From positions 1-31,953 of the forward strand of contig DASRJW010000067.1 in the NCBI GenBank assembly GCA_035649275.1: a DNA stretch of 31,953 bases. Direction: 5' to 3'. The notes under the pieces are model-generated. The model was not told the DNA's origin. It searched no databases and saw only the letters and a list, made by a program, of their open reading frames with translations. Below are positions 24,748 to 31,953 of the stretch, in pieces (position 1 is the stretch's first letter; each line of letters starts with the position of its first letter). The DNA is from Candidatus Krumholzibacteriia bacterium. Lineage in GTDB: Bacteria > Krumholzibacteriota > Krumholzibacteriia > G020349025. Position numbers and translations under genes: made by a program.

Positions 24748-26262
24748 ATGCAACTCGTCCTCGATCGCACCCGGGAGCTCCCGCTCCACCGACAGATCGA
24801 GCTGCAGATCCGCGGCTTGATCGAGGGTGGTGACCTCGTCCCAGGCAATCGCCTGCCGGCGAGCCGTGGTCTGGCGCGAAAACTCGGCGTCAACCGCGCC
24901 ACGGTGACAAGCGCCTACGACTCCCTCGCCGCCGCTGGTCTGGTGGAGGCGCGTGTCGGCCGTGGCACCCGTGTCGCCGGCAGACCGGAGACGCCAGCAA
25001 AGCGCGCCGCCGCCAGTAGCAGGACCGCCGCGGGAGCGCGCTGGTCGGAGCGTTTGGCGGCGGGACTGGACGGTCTGCCGCGCCTCGAAGGCCCAGCCGG
25101 CCTGGAACGCCGCACGGATCGCATCGATTTCACTGGCGTCGTGCCGGACGAACGCCTCTTCCCGGTGGACAGCTTGCGGCGCTGCGTCGATGACGTGCTG
25201 CGTCGCAACGGCGAGCAGCTCCTCCAGTATGGTTCCACCCGCGGCCACGCACCTTTCCGCGACATGATCGCGCAGCGCTTGCGTCTCGGCGGAACCCGCG
25301 TCGACGCCGACGAGATCCTGGTAGTGAACGGAGCGCAGCAAGGCCTCGAGCTCTTCTGCAAGGCACTTCTCGACCCCGGCGACGCCGTCGTGGTGGAGTC
25401 GCCGACGTACGGCAACTTGCTGGGGCTCCTGCGGCTCTATCGCGCCGATATCCTGCCGGTGCGGATGACGGCGGAGGGCCTCGACCTGGAGCAGCTCGAA
25501 GCGCTCCTTGGACGCCGGCGCGTCAAGTTCCTCTACACCATGCCGCACTTCCAGAATCCGACCGGGATCACGACGGAACGCGGCCACCGCGAGCGCTTGC
25601 TCGAGATCGCCGCGCGCCATGATCTCGTCCTTCTCGAGGACGGTTTCGAGGAAGAGCTGCGTTGGGATGGTGGCGAAGTGCTCCCGCTCCGCGCCCTTGA
25701 TCCGGACGGCCGGGTTTGCTACGTGGGCACCTTCTCCAAGGGACTGTGCCCGGGCTTCCGGATCGGCTGGCTTGTGGGGGCCCGCGAGTTGATCACGGAT
25801 CTGGCGCACCTGAAGCGCGCCACGGATTTCCATAGCTCCGTGCTCCTGCAAGCGGCGCTGGCCGAGTTCTGCCGGCGCGGCGAGTACGACAAGCACCTGC
25901 GGCGGCTCCGGCAGGTCTATCGCGCCCGGATGGCGCGCACCGACGAAGCGTTGCGCGCCCACATGCCGCCAGGAACGCGCTGGCGCCTCCCGGCCGGCGG
26001 CTTCTGCCTCTGGCTCGAGCTGCCGCAGGGAGTGGTGGACGAGGAGCTCGCCGCGCGGACTGCCCGCGACGGCGTGTACCTGAGCCCAGGACGGCATTTC
26101 TTCGTCGCCGATCCGGGCTATGGCTGCGCGCGGCTCTCCATCAGCCGCACGAGCGAAGAGGAAATCGACAAGGGCCTCGCCATCGTCGGGCGCCATCTGC
26201 ACGCGCTCACTCGCGAGGTCGGACAGCGCGGCCGCGCCAGCGAGGCACGGCCCTACGTGTGA
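24748..26262 (+). CDS. pdxR: MocR-type GntR/aminotransferase regulator (PdxR-like)
   Basis: 504 residues from ATG 24748 (GGAGG six bases upstream). The N-terminal GntR winged helix covers ~12-75: [38 protein letters not shown], ending [13 protein letters not shown] ~50-residue linker leads to a fold-type-I aminotransferase domain with [35 protein letters not shown] and the PLP-binding Lys (~331) in [15 protein letters not shown]. This is the domain order of MocR regulators. Because pdxS starts 13 bases downstream and pdxT follows, it is most likely PdxR, which senses PLP and controls pdxST. In other bacteria pdxR is usually divergent; here it leads the operon, so it is co-expressed with its targets. 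A pure aminotransferase role is unlikely. Confidence 0.9.
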   Translation: MQLVLDRTRELPLHRQIELQIRGLIEGGDLVPGNRLPASRGLARKLGVNRATVTSAYDSLAAAGLVEARVGRGTRVAGRPETPAKRAAASSRTAAGARWSERLAAGLDGLPRLEGPAGLERRTDRIDFTGVVPDERLFPVDSLRRCVDDVLRRNGEQLLQYGSTRGHAPFRDMIAQRLRLGGTRVDADEILVVNGAQQGLELFCKALLDPGDAVVVESPTYGNLLGLLRLYRADILPVRMTAEGLDLEQLEALLGRRRVKFLYTMPHFQNPTGITTERGHRERLLEIAARHDLVLLEDGFEEELRWDGGEVLPLRALDPDGRVCYVGTFSKGLCPGFRIGWLVGARELITDLAHLKRATDFHSSVLLQAALAEFCRRGEYDKHLRRLRQVYRARMARTDEALRAHMPPGTRWRLPAGGFCLWLELPQGVVDEELAARTARDGVYLSPGRHFFVADPGYGCARLSISRTSEEEIDKGLAIVGRHLHALTREVGQRGRASEARPYV

Positions 26263-26275
26263 CGAAGGAGGACCC

Positions 26276-27154
26276 ATGGATAGCGACATCCGCGCCAAGA
26301 GAGGGCTCGCCGAAATGCTCCGGAACGGCGTCATCATGGACGTCACCAACGCGGAGCAGGCGAAGATCGCCGAGAGCGCTGGGGCGGTGGCGGTCATGGC
26401 GCTCGAGCGCGTCCCTGCCGACATCCGCGCCGAGGGCGGCGTGGCCCGCATGGCCGCCATCGACAGGATCCGCGAGATCCAAGACGCTGTTTCCATCCCC
26501 GTGATGGCGAAGGTACGTATCGGTCACTTCGCCGAGGCCCAGGTGCTGGAAGCTTTGGAAGTGGACTTCATCGACGAGAGCGAGGTGCTCACTCCTGCCG
26601 ACGAGGAGCACCACGTCGACAAGTGGCCGTTCAAGGTCCCCTTCGTCTGCGGTTGCCGCGATCTCGGCGAGGCGCTGCGGCGGATCGCCGAAGGGGCGGC
26701 TCTCATCCGCACCAAGGGCGAGGCCGGCTCGGGGAACATCGTCGAGGCGGTACGTCACCTGCGCAAGATCACCGCCCAGATCCGCCGCTTGACCGTTCTC
26801 GGCCCCGAAGAGCTGGTGCACGAGGCGAAGGAGCTCGGCTCTCCGGTGGAGCTGGTGCGCTGGGTGCGGGAGAACGAGAAGCTGCCGGTGCCCAACTTCG
26901 CCGCCGGCGGTATCGCCACCCCCGCCGACGCCTCTCTGGTGATGCAGCTCGGCGCCGAGAGCGTCTTCGTCGGCTCAGGCATCTTCAAGTCCGAGGATCC
27001 CCCGGCACGGGCACGTGCCATCGTGCATGCCACGCTGCACTTCAGGGAGCCGGCGGAAGTGTTGCGGGCGTCCTCGGGCCTGGCAGGCGCCATGCCCGGT
27101 CTCGACGTGCGCCGGCTCGAAGAGAAGGACCTGTTGCAGACACGCGGCTGGTAA
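26276..27154 (+). CDS. pdxS: Pyridoxal 5'-phosphate synthase, PdxS subunit
   Basis: 292 residues from ATG 26276 (AAGGAGG four bases upstream), the normal size. It is a (beta/alpha)8 synthase that builds PLP directly from ribose 5-phosphate, glyceraldehyde 3-phosphate and ammonia. Visible signatures are [16 protein letters not shown] with the conserved Asp22, [26 protein letters not shown] with the ribose-binding Lys79 (Lys81 in Bacillus), [11 protein letters not shown], and [15 protein letters not shown] with the second lysine near 147. [13 protein letters not shown] and [10 protein letters not shown] hold the phosphate. Ammonia is delivered by PdxT from the gene downstream. The set implies the DXP-independent B6 pathway rather than the E. 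coli PdxA/PdxJ route. Confidence 0.97.
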   Translation: MDSDIRAKRGLAEMLRNGVIMDVTNAEQAKIAESAGAVAVMALERVPADIRAEGGVARMAAIDRIREIQDAVSIPVMAKVRIGHFAEAQVLEALEVDFIDESEVLTPADEEHHVDKWPFKVPFVCGCRDLGEALRRIAEGAALIRTKGEAGSGNIVEAVRHLRKITAQIRRLTVLGPEELVHEAKELGSPVELVRWVRENEKLPVPNFAAGGIATPADASLVMQLGAESVFVGSGIFKSEDPPARARAIVHATLHFREPAEVLRASSGLAGAMPGLDVRRLEEKDLLQTRGW

Positions 27155-27238
27155 GCGGGAGGTGGGAGGCGGGCCCAATCTCTGATGAATTCATCGAAGC
27201 ATCGGGCCATCCCTCATCCCGCAGATCGGGGGCGCAGC

Positions 27239-27829
27239 ATGCAGGTAGGAATCCTGGCATTGCAGGGGGACATCCAGGCGCATGAACGCGTCCTCGACCA
27301 GCTTGGCGTCCGCTGGCGCGAGGTGCGGCGGCCGGGTGAACTCGCAGGCCTCGCCGGTCTCGTCCTCCCCGGCGGCGAGAGCACGACGATGTGGCACTTC
27401 CTGAGGGAAGACGGTTTCGACACTGCCCTCCAGGACTTCGGTCGCGCCGGTGGTGCTTTCTTCGGCACCTGCGCTGGCGCCATCCTCCTCGCCCGGGAAG
27501 TGCAGAACCCGCCGGGCCCCGCCCTCGGCCTGCTCGACATTTCGGTGCAGCGCAACGGCTGGGGCCGCCAGACGATGAGCCGGGTCGAGACCGCCATGAC
27601 CGACGATCCGGAAGCCCCAATCATCGAGGCCGTCCTCATCCGCGCCCCGCGCATTCTCCGTTGCGGCCCCGGGGTGCGTGTTCGCGCCCGACTGGGCGAC
27701 GAGCCGGTGTGGGTCGAAGAGGGGCGGGCCATGGCCACGACCTTCCACCCCGAACTCTCTACTGAGCTGAGGGTGCACCGGCGCTTCCTCGAGCTCGCCG
27801 CATTGGCCCCGAGTTTCGCCCCGGCCTGA
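27239..27829 (+). CDS. pdxT: Pyridoxal 5'-phosphate synthase, glutaminase subunit PdxT
   Basis: 196 residues from ATG 27239, identical in length to Bacillus PdxT. It hydrolyses glutamine and channels ammonia to PdxS. MQVGILALQGDIQAH is the typical start. LVLPGGESTTM holds the oxyanion region, FFGTCAGAILLA carries the nucleophile Cys78, and TTFHPELS contains His170 and Glu172, completing the triad. QRNGWGRQ is the usual PdxT loop. It follows pdxS by 84 bases with only a weak G-rich ribosome-binding site (GGGGGCGCAGC), so its yield may be lower than that of PdxS. No other glutaminase family fits the GGEST and FHPEL pattern so well. Confidence 0.96.
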   Translation: MQVGILALQGDIQAHERVLDQLGVRWREVRRPGELAGLAGLVLPGGESTTMWHFLREDGFDTALQDFGRAGGAFFGTCAGAILLAREVQNPPGPALGLLDISVQRNGWGRQTMSRVETAMTDDPEAPIIEAVLIRAPRILRCGPGVRVRARLGDEPVWVEEGRAMATTFHPELSTELRVHRRFLELAALAPSFAPA

Positions 27830-28064
27830 GCAGCTCGTCGTTGACCCGCTCCCCGCGTGGGAGTACGCTTTCCTCCGCGATCGAGCCGGACAAGACGACA
27901 ACGGCGGCGGGCCCTCCCTCCCTCTCCTGCCGCATCCATGATCGACCTCGCGCCGCCCAGCGCGTGCCGCTGTCGGCGGGAGCAGCGCTGCTTCCGCCCT
28001 CGGCTCGGCATGCGGTGCGCTCGCATCGCTCTGCGGGCTTGTTCGTCCGCGGAGTGTTCGTACT

Positions 28065-28073
28065 GGGGGGGGG
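28065..28073 (+). promoter_or_regulatory. G9 tract in ribosome-binding position of the first large secreted-protein gene
   Basis: Nine G in a row end six bases before the ATG at 28080, where a Shine-Dalgarno sequence is expected. No GGAGG-type site is present. The next gene has the same layout with seven G. A run like this can change length by slippage and so alter translation; see findings. Confidence 0.5.
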
Positions 28074-28079
28074 ACCGCC

Positions 28080-31000
28080 ATGCCTCGCCGTTGCTTCGTT
28101 CCCGAATTCTGTTTTCGCCTCCCTTTCTGCCTCTTGCTTCTCGTCGCAGGTACCGCTCTGGCGCGGCCGGCCGGCCAGGCCCAGCAAGTGTCCGCGCCGG
28201 ATGTCGAGGTCGACCTCGTCGGCGATGTCGACGGCACGAACCCGCTGCCGCAGAAGGCCCTACAGGACACCATCTGGATCGCCGACTGGTCGTTCGACCA
28301 CGGCGCCTCCTGCACCGAGGCAGGCTGGACGCACGTGGACAACCACATCCGGAACGATGGTGTCCAGTACTGGCACATCGAGACGGGGTTCACGACCGCC
28401 ACGGGGATGACGGGCAATTCGTTCGCCGTGGGCTACCACGGGAACGTCTGCTGTGTCGACGCGGACGGCTACGACAACGATTGGTACCAAGGCGTCCGGA
28501 TCACCTACACCGACGTGGGTGGCGCCGGGACCCCGACCTTGTCGCTGGACTACATCGTCGACAGTGAGGCTGGTTTCGACTTCCTGAACATCGAGACCGA
28601 CTCGCTGTGCTTGTCGTACGCCCGCGTGAACTTCATTACCGCGCCGAACCGGGCTCCGGCCAACTACCGGAAGCTCAAGGGCCAGGCCGACGGCTTGAAC
28701 ACGAACGGTGAGTTCAATGCGGTGGCCCTGGACGAGTACGGCCCGGGCTCGCACTGCGTCTACATCGCCTTCTTCGCCGACGGCGGCTTCTCGCCCTGCG
28801 ACGGCGACCAGCCGACGACGGTGGGCGAAGCCGCCGTCCTCGACAACATCGTGATTGTCGACGGCTCCGGTACCCGCACCGAGAACTTCGAGGACGGCGT
28901 CCTCAGCTTCGGTACGGCGCTGAACATCGCGGACAGCGTGCCCTTCGGCACCTGGGCGCGTCTGTACCAGCACATCACCGACAACGACATCTGCACGGAG
29001 AACAGGACTTGCGCCTGGCTGTGGACCGACCCCATGTCCTGGCAGGGGGATCCGAGCATGGCGTTCGGACCCGGGGGCTACGTGATGCGGAACTGGCTCG
29101 ACGACATCGTCGTGAGCCCGTGGGTCAGCTTGGCCAGCACACCGACGGCGAGCGGAACGGTGCTCGCGTTCCGCCGCTTCCCCGGCAATTTCTTCCAAAC
29201 CAGCCGCATCGTGCAGAACTGGTCGGTCCGGGGTCGCAATGTCTCCTGCGTCACGGGCTGGCGTCACGCCGGGCAGTGGAACTCGCTCTCGTTCTTCGGC
29301 TGGCAGTCCCTGATGTTCGACATGTCGACGACCTTGGATCCCACCTCCATGGAGATTCAGATCCGACATCGCACCTCGGACTGGCAGTGGATCGCCGGGG
29401 CCGGCGTGCCGGTGCCGTTCGTTGTCGGCCCGGGCCCCTACGTCGATCGCACCCGCATCGGGCGCCTGGTCCTCACCGGTCCAGTGATCAACGAAGGCAT
29501 CGATTCCCGTTCGCAGGGTCAAGATGCCTTCCCTACCGAGATCAGCCCCATCGTGACGCCTGCCGGCCAGCACTTCCGTCCGACCACGGATCGCTTCGGC
29601 GCCTGCGCCTTCTCGGAGGGAGCGGAGCCCGGCTTCGGCAGAACGCTCCCGAGCCCGAACCTGGTCACAGGTGACTCGATCAACGTCAACGTGCAAGCGC
29701 TGCGCCCGGTGCCGGGCGGCAACATGGTGAGCTCGGTGGTGTTCTATGGCGCCGTCGTGGCCGGCCCGCACCAGGGCAGGGCCGTACCGACGACAATGGC
29801 CACGGCCCCGCCGCCATGGTCGGTGGGCCCGAACGGGTTCTTCTCGTTCAACGCCGACACGACCCGTGCGGCTTCCGGTGTGCCGCTGGCCAACAACTAC
29901 TTCGTCGACATGGACGACTTCTACTTCCGTGGCGGCGACGTGCTGCAGTACCTCTGGACGGCGACGGACGCTGCCGGCGGCTTCACCTCCGACCCCCGGG
30001 GGTTGACGGCACCGCCGACCTCCATCGCTCAAGCGCAGGCGGCTACGGGCGGACTCTTCGAAGTCAACTTCCTGCCCACGATCCACTGGGACCCGGCCTA
30101 CAGGACCGCGATCCTGGCCGATGACTACGGAGACATCGCGCCGACGGCGCAACAACTCGCCAACTCGACGCAGGAGAACTGCATCCTCTACGTCCAGAAC
30201 ATCGTGACGCGGAGGCTGAGCGGCCAAGTCAACCGCACCTCCTTCATGTACTCGTTGGATCGTCTGGGATACGGACCGACGGCGACTGACCCGCATGGCC
30301 ACTACGATGTCTACGACCATCAAGGCATGGGGAACACCAACAACCAGCTCGCTGGCCGGGCGACGATCCAACAGTGCCCGGGTTACAGCCTGATCGTCTA
30401 CGACAACGGCAACGGTACTCCGGGCAGACCACTCCTGCCAGACGGGGTCAACCTCGACTCCGAGAAGATCGATCAGGCCACCTGGTTCGTGCAGTGGCTG
30501 GCACAGGGCTCGTCCAGTGCAGCCGGCCGGGCGACGTTGTGGATGATGGGCTCCAACACCGTCCAGGAGAAGCCAACCAACAGCCTCATCGCGACCACCA
30601 TGGGGATAACCTTCGCGGGCGCCGATCAGGCGCTCAACTTCAACCCGCAAGTCGATGGCGTGGCCAGCTTCACTTTCGACACGGGCGCTGGCTCGGCAAC
30701 CGTGGATTTCAGCACCACACTGTTCTCCCTCAATGGTGGCTGCCCGGTGGTGGATAACTACGACGCCATCAACGCCGTTGGCAGCGCGGTGCGTACCCAC
30801 AGGTACCGCAGTCCAACGAACGCTGTTCTCGGCGCCGGCGCCATCGTCATGAACCGGAATGACGCCGGGGGCTACAACACGATCCAGCAGACCCACCCCT
30901 GGTTCGACATCCGCGACAACGCCGGGACACCTGCCGCGACGCCACCGGAGCTCACGTTCCTACAGCAGATCCTCTGGGCTGTGCTCCCGCCGCCCTGTCT

Positions 31001-31340
31001 GCGTTCACCGAATCCAGCCACGGGCGTGGGAGACGAGAACGCCCTCGACGCCTTGCCGCGGCAGACCGTCTTGCATCAGAACATCCCGAACCCGTTCAAC
31101 CCGATGACCGAGATTCGCTTCGACCTGTCCCAGGGTGGACGCGTCAGCTTGCGCATCTACGACGTCGCCGGGCGGCTGGTCCGGACGCTGGTCGACAAGG
31201 ACATGTCCGCGGGCCGCAACCACACGGTGGTGTGGAACGGTCTCGACGACCAGAACAACAAGGTCGCCAGCGGCGTGTACTTCTACCGCCTCGACGCGGT
31301 GGACCAGACTCTGACCAGGAAGATGGTGGTCATGAAGTAG
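28080..31340 (+). CDS. Large secreted protein with FlgD-like / type IX-like C-terminal domain
   Basis: 1086 residues. The N-terminus is a signal peptide (LPFCLLLLVAGTALARP). Residues ~35-290 form a beta-rich region seen again in the next gene (EVDLVGDVDGTNP; GWTHVDNHI; NSFAVGYHG; TLSLDYIVDSEAGFDFLN). The middle has several beta-sandwich-like segments. The part around 700-810 (TSFMYSLDRLGYGPTATDPH, YDVYDHQG, YSLIVYDNGNG) has alternating hydrophobic and Asp/Gly residues but no catalytic motif that I recognise. The last 86 residues (1001-1086) are a FlgD-like Ig domain: NIPNPFNPMTEIRFDLSQGG, VSLRIYDVAGRLVRTLV, GVYFYRLDA and a terminal KMVVMK. In Bacteroidetes-related phyla this tail directs cell-surface sorting. 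Hence probably exported and surface-bound; substrate unknown. Confidence 0.85.
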   Translation: MPRRCFVPEFCFRLPFCLLLLVAGTALARPAGQAQQVSAPDVEVDLVGDVDGTNPLPQKALQDTIWIADWSFDHGASCTEAGWTHVDNHIRNDGVQYWHIETGFTTATGMTGNSFAVGYHGNVCCVDADGYDNDWYQGVRITYTDVGGAGTPTLSLDYIVDSEAGFDFLNIETDSLCLSYARVNFITAPNRAPANYRKLKGQADGLNTNGEFNAVALDEYGPGSHCVYIAFFADGGFSPCDGDQPTTVGEAAVLDNIVIVDGSGTRTENFEDGVLSFGTALNIADSVPFGTWARLYQHITDNDICTENRTCAWLWTDPMSWQGDPSMAFGPGGYVMRNWLDDIVVSPWVSLASTPTASGTVLAFRRFPGNFFQTSRIVQNWSVRGRNVSCVTGWRHAGQWNSLSFFGWQSLMFDMSTTLDPTSMEIQIRHRTSDWQWIAGAGVPVPFVVGPGPYVDRTRIGRLVLTGPVINEGIDSRSQGQDAFPTEISPIVTPAGQHFRPTTDRFGACAFSEGAEPGFGRTLPSPNLVTGDSINVNVQALRPVPGGNMVSSVVFYGAVVAGPHQGRAVPTTMATAPPPWSVGPNGFFSFNADTTRAASGVPLANNYFVDMDDFYFRGGDVLQYLWTATDAAGGFTSDPRGLTAPPTSIAQAQAATGGLFEVNFLPTIHWDPAYRTAILADDYGDIAPTAQQLANSTQENCILYVQNIVTRRLSGQVNRTSFMYSLDRLGYGPTATDPHGHYDVYDHQGMGNTNNQLAGRATIQQCPGYSLIVYDNGNGTPGRPLLPDGVNLDSEKIDQATWFVQWLAQGSSSAAGRATLWMMGSNTVQEKPTNSLIATTMGITFAGADQALNFNPQVDGVASFTFDTGAGSATVDFSTTLFSLNGGCPVVDNYDAINAVGSAVRTHRYRSPTNAVLGAGAIVMNRNDAGGYNTIQQTHPWFDIRDNAGTPAATPPELTFLQQILWAVLPPPCLRSPNPATGVGDENALDALPRQTVLHQNIPNPFNPMTEIRFDLSQGGRVSLRIYDVAGRLVRTLVDKDMSAGRNHTVVWNGLDDQNNKVASGVYFYRLDAVDQTLTRKMVVMK

Positions 31341-31359
31341 CACGACCAAGTCATCGTGC
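31340..31359 (+). terminator. Weak hairpin between the tandem secreted-protein genes
   Basis: GCACGA (31340-31345) pairs with TCGTGC (31354-31359) around an eight-base loop, starting on the last base of the stop codon. The following AGAGTTGTTAG is only mildly T-rich, so termination would be partial at best. Confidence 0.3.
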
Positions 31360-31376
31360 AGAGTTGTTAGTCTCGA

Positions 31377-31383
31377 GGGGGGG
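31377..31383 (+). promoter_or_regulatory. G7 tract in ribosome-binding position of the second large secreted-protein gene
   Basis: Seven G in a row end six bases before the ATG at 31390, the same spacing as the G9 tract of the upstream paralogue. Here the run is preceded by GA, so GAGGGG can also act as an ordinary ribosome-binding site. Confidence 0.5.
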
Positions 31384-31389
31384 ACAATC

Positions 31390-31953
31390 ATGCTGCGTTC
31401 TGTGCTCGCTCCCGGAGCCCTGTCGAACTCTGAGAGCCGGTCTGCCCGATTCAGACTCTGTTTTCACCTCTGCATCTGCATCGCGGCTCTGCTTGCCGGA
31501 ACCGCTTGGGCCCGGCCTTCGGGCCCGCCACCGGAAGTGTCTGAGCCGGAGGTCGAGGTCGACCTGATCGGCGACGTCGACGGCACGAATCCCGCGCCGC
31601 AGAAAGCGTTGCAGGACACGGTGTGGATCGCCGACTGGACGTTCGACACCGGCGCACCCTGCAGCGAGGCAGGCTGGACGCACGTGGACAACCACATCCT
31701 GAACGATGGTGTCCAGTACTGGCACCTCGAGACAGGGTTCACGACCGCCACGGGGATGGCGGGCAACTCGTTCGCCGTGGGCTACCACGGGAACGTGTGC
31801 TGCACCGATTCAGACGGCTACGACAACGATTGGTACCAGGGCATCCGGATCACCTACACCGACGTGGGTGGCGCCGGGACCCCGACGCTGTCGCTGGACT
31901 ACATCGTCGACAGCGAAGCCGGTTTCGACTTCCTGAACATCGAGACCGACTCG
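31390..31953 (+). CDS. Second large secreted protein, paralogue of the preceding one (cut by window edge)
   Basis: 188 codons are visible and the frame is still open at the edge. It starts at ATG 31390, 49 bases after the first paralogue. A signal peptide (LCFHLCICIAALLAGTAWARP) is followed by the same N-terminal region as the upstream protein: EVDLIGDVDGTNPAPQKALQ, GWTHVDNHI, NSFAVGYHG and LDYIVDSEAGFDFLN. Aligned without gaps at a distance of 3349 bases, 31610-31953 differs from 28261-28604 at 29 of 344 positions by my hand count, so about 92% identity. The signal peptides and first ~45 codons are much less alike. This points to a recent tandem duplication or gene conversion of the exported domain. 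Whether it also ends in a FlgD-like tail is outside the window. Confidence 0.85.
   Translation, partial: MLRSVLAPGALSNSESRSARFRLCFHLCICIAALLAGTAWARPSGPPPEVSEPEVEVDLIGDVDGTNPAPQKALQDTVWIADWTFDTGAPCSEAGWTHVDNHILNDGVQYWHLETGFTTATGMAGNSFAVGYHGNVCCTDSDGYDNDWYQGIRITYTDVGGAGTPTLSLDYIVDSEAGFDFLNIETDS

Noticed and set aside
27849-27863. Terminator after pdxT
   Set aside because: The stem CTCCC/GGGAG is short and no T-run follows. The 250-bp gap to the next gene holds nothing else that I could support.
28260-30896. Long minus-strand open frame (878 codons) opposite the large secreted protein
   Set aside because: Antisense shadow of a coding frame; its Val/Arg/His/Asp-rich composition and lack of motifs show it is not a gene.

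Overview
This window is GC-rich, gene-dense bacterial DNA with no rRNA or tRNA gene that I can see. The best guess is an uncultured, chemoheterotrophic diderm of the Candidatus Eisenbacteria / FCB-neighbour kind. The pointers are a large secreted protein ending in a FlgD-like / type IX-like C-terminal domain (NPFNP...), an outer-membrane barrel-like protein, an O-antigen ligase-like protein and a DXP-independent vitamin B6 pathway. The phylum is an inference; no marker gene is present.

Layout. (1) 1-3752, minus strand: an ECF sigma factor and its overlapping zinc-finger anti-sigma factor, then a barrel-like outer-membrane protein, a small exported protein and the start of a metallophosphoesterase. 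(2) 3853-7587, plus strand: an acyl-CoA (probably propionyl-CoA) carboxylase operon of carboxyltransferase, biotin carboxylase and biotin carrier subunits. It is followed by an NCS2 purine permease whose frame is broken by an apparent one-base deletion. (3) 8973-9730: a gene-free stretch with a six-copy ~36-bp tandem repeat. (4) 9731-11219, plus strand: a geranylgeranyl-reductase-family flavoprotein with its own 2[4Fe-4S] ferredoxin. (5) 11246-13200, minus strand: a DUF488 protein and an O-antigen ligase-like membrane protein. (6) 13359-19582, minus strand: a compact acyl-CoA operon of MeaB chaperone, methylmalonyl-CoA mutase large and small subunits, 3-oxoacid CoA-transferase A and B, 3-hydroxybutyryl-CoA dehydrogenase and a crotonase. 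(7) 19686-23465, plus strand: a three-subunit molybdenum hydroxylase of the xanthine dehydrogenase family. (8) 23476-24428, minus strand: a secreted lamin-tail-domain protein overlapping by one base a tiny Cys-periodic secreted protein. (9) 24748-27829, plus strand: pdxR-like regulator, pdxS and pdxT. (10) 28080 to the end, plus strand: two tandem paralogous large secreted proteins, the second cut by the window edge.

How the genes fit together. Blocks 2 and 6 together give propionyl-CoA to methylmalonyl-CoA to succinyl-CoA. The CoA-transferase can then pass CoA from succinyl-CoA to acetoacetate, and the dehydrogenase and crotonase work on the resulting C4 acyl-CoA. No methylmalonyl-CoA epimerase or thiolase is seen here. 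Block 9 is a self-contained PLP biosynthesis and control unit.

Most unusual points: a mutase small subunit with no canonical start codon, sitting in frame behind the amber stop of the large subunit; poly-G tracts in the ribosome-binding position of both tandem secreted paralogues; a 76-residue secreted protein with four Cys exactly 11 residues apart; the reductase-ferredoxin pair; and the tandem repeat array.
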